A DNA stretch of 21,237 nucleotides from positions 1 through 21,237 of the forward strand of contig JAOAGX010000005.1 in the NCBI GenBank assembly GCA_026415535.1, read 5' to 3'. Shown here one piece after another: positions 15,769 through 21,237 of this stretch. Each line of letters starts with the position of its first letter. Position 1 is the first letter of the stretch. The position numbers were made by a program, and so were the translations under genes. Origin of the DNA: Armatimonadota bacterium. Its GTDB lineage: Bacteria > Armatimonadota > UBA5829. The notes below the pieces were generated by a model. The model saw nothing but the letters and a program-made list of their open reading frames with translations, was not told the DNA's origin and ran no database searches.

Positions 15769-16701
15769 TCAGAGCTCTTTTCCGACTAGCCTTCGATACG
15801 CCTCTCGGTATTTTTCGGCTGTCTTAGAGACGATCTCTGGCGGCAACTCTGGTCCTGGATAGGTCTTGTCCCAATCAAGAGTTAGCAGGTAGTCGCGCAC
15901 GAACTGTTTGTCGAAGCTCGGCTGGCTCTGTCCGGGCTTATAGAGGCTTGCGTCCCAGAACCTCGACGAGTCTGGTGTTAGGACCTCGTCTATTAGTATT
16001 AGCCTGCCGTCCAGCTCTCCAAACTCGAACTTAGTGTCGCTGATAATGATCCCTCGTTCGGCCGCGTAATCCGACGCTCGGTTGTATATCGCTAGGCTAA
16101 GCGCTTCGAGTTGCCTTCCGATCTCCTCACCTACGATTTCGCACGCCTGTTGCGCGCTGATATTGATGTCGTGTCCGACTGATTCCTTGGTTGCAGGGGT
16201 AAACACTGGCTTCGGCAGCTTTTGCGACTCGACCATATCTCCAGGTAATTCGATGCCGTGAAGTACAACTGGGCCGCCGTCTCCCGATGCCTCTCTCAAT
16301 GCAGTGTACTCCTTCCATGCCGATCCGGCCAAGTAACCCCTCACCACGCATTCAATCGGACATGGTTTTGCCTTAACCCCGATCATAGAACGTCCATCGA
16401 GCAGATCACGATACTGATCTGGATCGCTCACTCCTGCAGTGCCGATGCGCTCGATGATCTCGTCGATGTCGCCGGTCACTACGTGGTTTTCGACAATGTC
16501 CTTGGTAAGCTCGAACCAGAAGAGCGACAACTGCGTGAGGACCTTGCCCTTGTCGGGGATGCCGGTTGGCAATACCACGTCAAACGCCGAGATCCTGTCC
16601 GTTGCCACGAGCAAGAGCGCATCACCCAGGTCATACACGTCGCGCACCTTGCCAGTGGCGTGTTTTTTCAGGCCCTTGATGTCTGTCGAGGTTACGATCA
16701 T
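15769..16701 (-). CDS. purC: SAICAR synthetase (phosphoribosylaminoimidazole-succinocarboxamide synthase)
   Basis: This 310-residue enzyme joins CAIR and aspartate with ATP in purine synthesis. The ATP-binding start reads GKVRDVYDLGDALLLVATDRISAFDV, followed by PDKGKVLTQLSLFWF. Further family motifs are ECVVRGYLAGSAWKEY, FTPATKESVGHD, DTKFEFGELDGRLILIDEVLTPDSSRFWD and SFDKQFVRDYL. The length matches the longer form (about 300 residues, as in yeast Ade1) rather than the 240-residue form of many bacteria. The start codon overlaps the stop of thrC by 4 bp (ATGA, 16698-16701), so it is translationally coupled to threonine synthase. That pairing is uncommon, although both pathways draw on aspartate. 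Confidence 0.96.
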   Translation of the reverse strand: MIVTSTDIKGLKKHATGKVRDVYDLGDALLLVATDRISAFDVVLPTGIPDKGKVLTQLSLFWFELTKDIVENHVVTGDIDEIIERIGTAGVSDPDQYRDLLDGRSMIGVKAKPCPIECVVRGYLAGSAWKEYTALREASGDGGPVVLHGIELPGDMVESQKLPKPVFTPATKESVGHDINISAQQACEIVGEEIGRQLEALSLAIYNRASDYAAERGIIISDTKFEFGELDGRLILIDEVLTPDSSRFWDASLYKPGQSQPSFDKQFVRDYLLTLDWDKTYPGPELPPEIVSKTAEKYREAYRRLVGKEL

Positions 16702-17783
16702 TTCAGCTTCATCTCCCTTGCGACTGCATCTGTGTCAGCCGGCAGTTCGATGATCGGCGGCGCGATCTTGATGGCTCGGTCTGGGTCTTTGAGCCCATGG
16801 CCAGTGAGAATGCATACTACATCACACTTCTCCTTGAAAAACCCTTGCCTGCCCTTCTTGATCACGCCTGCAACCGACGCAGCGGATGCCGGCTCGCAGA
16901 AGACGCCCTCCGTAGCGGCGAGCAGCTTCTGCGCGTCGGTGATCTCGTCGTCGGTAACCTTCTCAATTACACCACCTGACTCATCGCGAGCGGCCACAGC
17001 CTGTTTCCAGCTTGCCGGATTGCCGATTCGGATTGCGGTTGCTATGGTCTCAGGATTCTCGATCGGGTGTCCTTCAACAATCGGTGCCGCACCGGCAGCT
17101 TGAAAACCAAGCATCACCGGCAGACGGTCGATCTTGCCTGCTTCGTAATATGCCTTATAACCTGCCCAGTAAGCCGTAATATTGCCGGCGTTGCCGACTG
17201 GTATCGCGTGATAAGTTGGCGCGTGCCCGAGGTCGTCGCATATTTCGAACGCACCTGTCTTCTGCCCCTCTATACGAAACGGGTTTAGGGAATTTACGAG
17301 TGTGATCGGGTAGGTATCAGAGATTTCTAGAGTTATACGTAGGGCGTCGTCGAAGTTGCCGTCGATGGCGAGCACCTTTGCACCGTGCATCATCGACTGA
17401 GACACCTTTCCAATTGCCACTGCTCCCCTGGGCAGGATGACTGCGCATACCAAACCTGCTCGAGCGGAATAGGCCGCTGCCGAAGCCGCCGTGTTTCCTG
17501 TAGAAGCGCAGATCGTGGCCTTGCTACCAGTCTCGACGGCCTTCGAGATTGCCATTGTCATGCCACGATCCTTGAAGCTTCCCGTTGGATTCATGCCCTC
17601 AAACTTGAGGTAGAGCGTGACGTTATCGCTCACCATTGATGCTAGCCGATCAGCCCTGATTAGAGGTGTAAACCCTTCGAGAAGGGATACTATAGGCGTT
17701 CGATTCGTTACCGGCAGAAACTCGCGATACCGCTCGATTAGCGGCACACGCCTGAAACAGCTCGATTGTGTTTGAACCGACAC
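16698..17783 (-). CDS. thrC: Threonine synthase
   Basis: This 361-residue PLP enzyme converts O-phosphohomoserine to threonine. The PLP lysine is K71 in MNPTGSFKDRGMT, ASTGNTAASAAAYSARAG binds the cofactor phosphate, and VNSLNPFRIEGQKTGAFE and PVGNAGNITAYW are threonine synthase signatures. It is the shorter, class-II-like form of many Gram-positive bacteria, Thermus and other lineages, without the long N-terminal extension. The start is GTG at 17783 behind a G-rich site (GGGGGTT). Its substrate requires a homoserine kinase, which is not seen under the usual sequence in the window. It overlaps purC by 4 bp and lies 277 bp after hom. Confidence 0.96.
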   Translation of the reverse strand: MSVQTQSSCFRRVPLIERYREFLPVTNRTPIVSLLEGFTPLIRADRLASMVSDNVTLYLKFEGMNPTGSFKDRGMTMAISKAVETGSKATICASTGNTAASAAAYSARAGLVCAVILPRGAVAIGKVSQSMMHGAKVLAIDGNFDDALRITLEISDTYPITLVNSLNPFRIEGQKTGAFEICDDLGHAPTYHAIPVGNAGNITAYWAGYKAYYEAGKIDRLPVMLGFQAAGAAPIVEGHPIENPETIATAIRIGNPASWKQAVAARDESGGVIEKVTDDEITDAQKLLAATEGVFCEPASAASVAGVIKKGRQGFFKEKCDVVCILTGHGLKDPDRAIKIAPPIIELPADTDAVAREMKLK

Positions 17784-17979
17784 TACAACCCCCGATCCGG
17801 AGACCCTTAAAGTCGCTGCGCAGAAGGCAGTGTCTCGAAAATTAACCTGAAACTGAACTCCAAACTCCGGCTCATTGATTGGATTGCTCCCAAACCGTCA
17901 TTTCGAGAGTTCGTGTTCGTTCCGAACGCTTAAGTGTAGTCCTATACGTGATTTGTCATCACATTGTTGATTTTCATCG

Positions 17980-18015
17980 TGGTTTGTCATTCTGAGCGCA
18001 GAGAAGAATCTCAAC
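17980..18015 (-). repeat. Dispersed intergenic hairpin element, copy 2
   Basis: This copy is 34/36 identical to 4519-4554, with ATTCT and AGAAT stems around GAGCGCAGAGA. It begins 45 nt after the hom stop codon on the minus strand, in the same orientation and relative position as copy 1 after lptF/G. The preceding bases 17898-17980 contain looser relatives of the 19-bp unit (GTCATTTCGAG, TTCGTTCCGAACG, GTCATCACATTG). Confidence 0.75.
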
Positions 18016-18060
18016 TTTACTTTGCATTCCTTACCTCGCTCACGCTTATGATGACTGCCA

Positions 18061-19347
18061 CTATTCCTCCACTCTAATCCAGCTACCGATTTGTTTGATT
18101 ACCGGCAACGCGCGAATTTCTTCGAGAGCGGCCCTCATCCGAGGTTCCGGGGCTTCGTGTGTGAGCCAGACTATTTCCGCGGTCGAATCTGGTAGCACCC
18201 TCTGCAGCACCGACTGGATCGATACGTCATTGTCGGCGAAACCGGCGGCAATGGCAGCCAATACCCTGGGCTTGTCTTCTGCTACTATGCGAACGTAGTT
18301 ACGGCAAGTTATGCTTTCCGTGCCGAGCATCGGTCGTGTATCAAAGCACGTACACGGTACGCGAGCGGTCGCCCCGAAGTTGATGTTGCGCGCAATATCA
18401 ATCACGTCTCCAACGACAGCACTTCCTGCTGCGTCGCCACCTGCGCCTGGACCGTAAAACATGACCTCGCCAACCGCGTTGCCACGAACCAGTATCCCGT
18501 TAAACACTCCGTTAACATGCGCTAGTGGATGAGATTTCGGTACGAACGCCGGATGCACTCGCACGGACATTCCGCCGTCCAGTCGCTTCGCCACTGCAAG
18601 TAGTTTGATCACGAAGCCTAGATGATCGGCGTAGCGCATGTCATCGGCAGTTATCGCTGTTATGCCTTCGCGATAAACCTTTGTGACATCAGCCCGGCTA
18701 GTGAACGCGATTGATGCGAGAATGGTTATCTTGTAGGCGGCGTCATGGCCTTCGACATCGGACGCGGGATCAAGCTCTGCGTAGCCCTTCTCTTGCGCTT
18801 CCCTGAGCGCATGGTCGAATGAAAGGCCGTCGTCTTTCATCTTGGATAAGATGTAGTTGGTCGTTCCGTTGACGATACCTTTGACTTCGGTGATTTCGTT
18901 GCCCGCGAGGCAATTCTTGAGTGGCCTAATGATCGGTATTCCGCCGCCTACCGATGCCTCGAACATCAAGTCTCGCTTGAGTTCCGCTGCCAGCGGTAGA
19001 AGGGTCTCACCTTCTTTTGCGATGAGTTCCTTGTTGGCTGTGGCAACATGCTTCCCGGCGTGCAAGGCGCGGCGGATGAGTTCACCAGCAGGATCAACGC
19101 CGCCAATGGTTTCGATTACTATGTCGATCGAAGGGTCGTTTATGATCTCGTTCGCGTCGGTTGTTAGGATAGAATTGTCAATCTCGACGGGGCGAGGCGT
19201 TGTGATGTCTATGTCGGCAATGCGCCTGATCTCAAGCCGCGAACCGACCTTGCGAGCAATAGAGTCGGCGTTTTCGAGGAGCAACTTCACCGCCCCCGCA
19301 CCGACTTTGCCAAATCCGACAACACCTATGTTGATAATTTCCTTCAA
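18061..19347 (-). CDS. hom: Homoserine dehydrogenase with C-terminal ACT domain
   Basis: This enzyme reduces aspartate semialdehyde to homoserine with NAD(P)H, the branch point toward threonine and methionine. The Rossmann motif IGVVGFGKVGAG is at the start. VETIGGVDPA, TANKELIA, EASVGGGIPIIRPL and NGTTNYILSKM are family signatures. ELDPASDVEGHDAAYKI holds the catalytic Asp and Lys. Residues near 350-420 form an ACT domain (VRIVAEDKPRVLAAIAAGFADNDVSIQSV), so threonine feedback control is likely. No ATG start exists. I chose TTG 19347 (428 residues) because GAGG lies 9 nt upstream; TTG 19371 would add 8 residues with a poorer site. It follows accB after 70 bp. Confidence 0.95.
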   Translation of the reverse strand: MKEIINIGVVGFGKVGAGAVKLLLENADSIARKVGSRLEIRRIADIDITTPRPVEIDNSILTTDANEIINDPSIDIVIETIGGVDPAGELIRRALHAGKHVATANKELIAKEGETLLPLAAELKRDLMFEASVGGGIPIIRPLKNCLAGNEITEVKGIVNGTTNYILSKMKDDGLSFDHALREAQEKGYAELDPASDVEGHDAAYKITILASIAFTSRADVTKVYREGITAITADDMRYADHLGFVIKLLAVAKRLDGGMSVRVHPAFVPKSHPLAHVNGVFNGILVRGNAVGEVMFYGPGAGGDAAGSAVVGDVIDIARNINFGATARVPCTCFDTRPMLGTESITCRNYVRIVAEDKPRVLAAIAAGFADNDVSIQSVLQRVLPDSTAEIVWLTHEAPEPRMRAALEEIRALPVIKQIGSWIRVEE

Positions 19348-19417
19348 TGACGAATTCCTCAGTGTTCGCAACAGCTTCGCCTATGCGTCGACATTGTTAG
19401 ATGGTAGAGCCGGGCTC

Positions 19418-19954
19418 CTAAGATTCGGCTACTTTAACTCTAACCAATACCTCGCCCTGCTGCACAAGCTTACCGTTATCGGCTAGGATTTCGACAACCT
19501 CTCCGGCCACCTCACTTGGTATCGGACTGAAGACCTTCATCGCTTCAATAAGGCCGACCTCTGTCCCCACTTCGATCGTGTCGCCGACCTCTACAAAAGG
19601 AGGTGCGTCCGGCGCGGGCGATCGGTAGAACACTCCGACAAGCGGAGCGACTATATCGACTACGTTTCCATCTAGCTTTTCCTCGGACCTGGGTTCCGGC
19701 TGAGATTGAGTATCGGAAGCCTCTGGAGCACATTCGTGCTCTACAATAGTAGGTTGAGTAGGCGGTTGCGTGACCAAGTGCGCTGACGGAGACGATCCCT
19801 TGATCGTGACACACAAGTCATCTTCCTCAACCGTCAGTTCCTGTAGGTTGTGCTTTTCGACAAGCTCTACTAGCTTCTTGACCTTACTTACGTCGATTTC
19901 AAGTTCAGTCAACCGCGTCTCACCCACATGCAAAAACAGAAGGACGGAACCCAT
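19418..19954 (-). CDS. accB: Biotin carboxyl carrier protein of acetyl-CoA carboxylase
   Basis: This 178-residue protein carries biotin for acetyl-CoA carboxylase, the first step of fatty acid synthesis. An N-terminal helical region (VKKLVELVEKHNLQELTVEE, the AccC-binding type) is followed by a Pro/Glu-rich linker. The biotinyl domain includes PLVGVFYRSPAPDAPPFV, GDTIEVG and the biotin lysine K140 in GLIEAMKVFSP. The start at 19954 is backed by an ideal ribosome site (AGGAGG, 6 nt upstream). A longer in-frame start at 20035 is excluded because it falls in the promoter -35 box. Downstream is hom, not the usual accC, so biotin carboxylase must be encoded elsewhere. Confidence 0.95.
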   Translation of the reverse strand: MGSVLLFLHVGETRLTELEIDVSKVKKLVELVEKHNLQELTVEEDDLCVTIKGSSPSAHLVTQPPTQPTIVEHECAPEASDTQSQPEPRSEEKLDGNVVDIVAPLVGVFYRSPAPDAPPFVEVGDTIEVGTEVGLIEAMKVFSPIPSEVAGEVVEILADNGKLVQQGEVLVRVKVAES

Positions 19955-19969
19955 TCCGCCCTCCTGTAA
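19949..19969 (-). promoter_or_regulatory. Ribosome-binding site fixing the accB start
   Basis: On the minus strand AGGAGG is followed after 6 nt by the ATG at 19954. It is the strongest ribosome site in the window. Confidence 0.8.
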
Positions 19970-20006
19970 GGCTAGTCGTCTACCGACAGCTACCCGGGCC
20001 GAGTGT

Positions 20007-20035
20007 AGTATAGCATTCGACCCGGAATGAGTCAA
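20007..20035 (-). promoter_or_regulatory. Sigma-70-type promoter of accB
   Basis: On the minus strand the -35 is TTGACT (20030-20035) and the -10 is TATACT (20007-20012), each matching consensus at 5 of 6 positions, separated by exactly 17 bp. Transcription would start near 20000, giving a leader of about 45 nt before the accB ATG at 19954. The spacer holds a small dyad (CATTC...GAATG), which could be an operator but may be chance. Confidence 0.8.
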
Positions 20036-20118
20036 GGCTAATTGGCTAAAGGCGTAGCGTACTCTTTTTGTGTGTGGAATTGGCTGGGTGCTGTTTTCAG
20101 GAACTGTTTACTGAGGCA

Positions 20119-20133
20119 CCAACAGTCTGTTGG
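20119..20133. other. Short dyad CCAACAG-T-CTGTTGG
   Basis: Seven bases repeat in inverted form around one central T, between accB and the PEP-CTERM gene. One-base spacing suits a protein-binding site rather than an RNA hairpin. No protein is implied. Confidence 0.35.
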
Positions 20134-20143
20134 GATAATTGAT

Positions 20144-20176
20144 CTCGCTCCAACCTCTTAAGATTGGAAAGGCGAG
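20144..20176 (-). terminator. Bulged hairpin downstream of PEP-CTERM gene
   Basis: CTCGC-TCCAA (20144-20153) pairs with TTGGA-AAG-GCGAG (20164-20176), ten pairs with a 3-nt bulge, about 64 bases after the stop of the right-edge gene. There is no U-tract, so the terminator role is tentative. Confidence 0.4.
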
Positions 20177-20239
20177 CTTTCTCATCCTGCGGAGGGTCGC
20201 CGAATGTGCACTTGTTGCATCAATCTAAGTCTGAAGGGG

Positions 20240-21237
20240 TTATGATTTGCGTCGTTTTAATCCGATAGCTCCTGTCAAGCCGACAAGCAATGCGAAAACT
20301 GAAGAGGGCTCAGGTGTGACTTGTGTCGACGATTCATATATAGCTTGGGAGACGCGGAACCCAAAACTAAAGCACTCTTCGTCTGGAAAGTAGTAGCTTC
20401 GGCAAGTTGATCGCATTAGGGTGTCTGTGTCTTCATACGAACCGCCACGCAGTCCACGACAAGCGTAATCCCATTCTAATACAAGTGACTCGTTCCACTC
20501 AGAGACATTACCGCCCTGGTCGAACGTGCCATAGGCGCTTTCCGAGTTTCCGTGAGCGCCTACCTCAGTTCGCCAATATGGTCCCCCGATCGTGTAGACG
20601 TTGGGGTAGCCAAGATAGGAATAGTAAGTCGCGTTGTTGCCGAGGTCGGGATTCACTAATCGATTGGAAGGAGTGGTGTTGCTTTGAGTCGGATAGAGCC
20701 AGTAGCCGGTACTTGTTCCTCCACCTTTGTAATAGGCGGCTTTGTACCACTCGTCCTCGCTTGTTACGGCCCATCTCCAGTCGGCCTTTCGCTGAATCCA
20801 CCGGCCGTCATTTCCCGTATAGCCGTTGAGATAATAGGCGCCGTCCTCTGTTGTCGTTAGGTCTTGGTCACCAGTTGGCTGGCCGTTGTGAAGCCAGTTT
20901 GCAAACCGACACGCATCCCAGAAGCTTACGTAGTTTACCGGTCGGTTAGCCCAATCTGGCGCAACACTGTAGCTGTAGTTGCCGGAAGTGCCCGTTCGCT
21001 GGATGTTGCAGCCCCGATAGTTCGTAGTGTCGGCCATAAGAGTATTGTACAGACCGTAGGTGTCGGTCTTGGCGACGGCATTCAAAAATGCACAATACTG
21101 TCCGGCAGTAACTTCATACTTGCCAATGTTGTAAGTGTAGTTCACCCAGCCGTACCCGGTTATGTCGGAAGCGTTGTCTGGGTCTCCCACAATGACCGTG
21201 TCAATTGTGATCGCCGGTGATGCGGCCAGACCTAAGC
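20240..21237 (-). CDS. FGE-sulfatase-fold exported protein with PEP-CTERM tail, 5' partial
   Basis: The frame is open to the right edge. Upstream of the GTG at 21190 it reads LGLAASPAITIDTVIV, the end of a signal peptide, so the true start is outside. The body has the formylglycine-generating-enzyme fold: YNIGKYEVTAGQYCAFLNAV, RPVNYVSFWDACRFANWL, VTSEDEWYKAAYY, TFDQGGNVSEWNE, LRGGSYEDTDTLMRSTCRSYY and FGFRVS. The end, TPEPSSVFALLVGLTGAIGLKRRKS, is a PEP-CTERM signal: motif, membrane helix and basic tail, recognised by an exosortase for anchoring or secretion. The paired catalytic cysteines of true FGE (GGSYMCHRSYC in human) are missing after GGSY. This is probably a structural member of the fold, not a sulfatase activator. 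No exosortase gene is in the window. Confidence 0.9.
   Translation of the reverse strand, partial: LGLAASPAITIDTVIVGDPDNASDITGYGWVNYTYNIGKYEVTAGQYCAFLNAVAKTDTYGLYNTLMADTTNYRGCNIQRTGTSGNYSYSVAPDWANRPVNYVSFWDACRFANWLHNGQPTGDQDLTTTEDGAYYLNGYTGNDGRWIQRKADWRWAVTSEDEWYKAAYYKGGGTSTGYWLYPTQSNTTPSNRLVNPDLGNNATYYSYLGYPNVYTIGGPYWRTEVGAHGNSESAYGTFDQGGNVSEWNESLVLEWDYACRGLRGGSYEDTDTLMRSTCRSYYFPDEECFSFGFRVSQAIYESSTQVTPEPSSVFALLVGLTGAIGLKRRKS

Noticed and set aside
16258..17103. 281-codon plus-strand open frame
   Set aside because: It is antisense to purC and thrC, which are unambiguous.
18857..19486. 209-codon plus-strand open frame
   Set aside because: It is antisense to hom and the accB 3' end; serine- and proline-rich shadow translation.
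19955..20035. Longer accB start at 20035
   Set aside because: It would begin inside the -35 box of a strong promoter and upstream of the likely transcription start. The ATG at 19954 has an ideal ribosome site.
20134..20239. Possible riboswitch between accB and the PEP-CTERM gene
   Set aside because: The region lies downstream of the minus-strand gene and has only a bulged hairpin. It matches no riboswitch core that I could recall, including c-di-GMP types.

Overview
The window looks like a bacterial chromosome segment from a diderm (outer-membrane) lineage outside the Proteobacteria. It has a complete-looking LPS-transport set (LptC, LptA, LptB and one LptF/G permease) followed by a DUF3084 protein and a YqgF/RuvX nuclease, plus a PEP-CTERM-tailed secreted protein and large secreted multi-domain proteins. 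This mix fits Armatimonadota or a relative, but that placement is inference from gene content, not from a marker gene. No rRNA, tRNA, CRISPR array, transposase or phage gene was found.

Layout. 1-2251 (+): a transglutaminase-like protein cut by the left edge, then an exported LPP20/FlgT-like protein. A hairpin at 2281-2305 separates these from the converging minus-strand block. 2326-7700 (-): in transcription order lptC, lptA, lptB, lptF/G, then, after a 244-bp gap filled by a degenerate 19-bp tandem repeat, a DUF3084 coiled-coil membrane protein and ruvX/yqgF. 7701-8003 is a divergent promoter region without a gene. 8004-12991 (+): a small exported protein of unknown function, an 1154-residue secreted protein built like a bacterial CLCA (HEWGH metalloprotease-like domain plus von Willebrand A domain, PPC-like and Ig-like modules), and a glycine-linker lipoprotein. 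A perfect 30-nt palindrome at 13062-13091 ends this block and faces the next.

13117-19954 (-): a metabolic run, in transcription order accB, hom, thrC, purC, apgM-like and tilS. hom and thrC are two of the three enzymes from aspartate semialdehyde to threonine. The usual GHMP homoserine kinase thrB is absent, and the phosphoglycerate-mutase-like gene nearby is a good candidate for that missing step. accB has a textbook sigma-70 promoter (TTGACT, 17 bp, TATACT), which also fixes its start. The right edge holds a formylglycine-generating-enzyme-fold protein with a PEP-CTERM tail, cut by the window.

Most unusual features: a dispersed intergenic hairpin family (4427-4554, 12304-12339, 17980-18015), one copy preceded by five degenerate 19-bp units; the CLCA-like protein with intact zinc and MIDAS residues; and the probable non-orthologous homoserine kinase. 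I see no clear sign of a wholly new multi-gene system.
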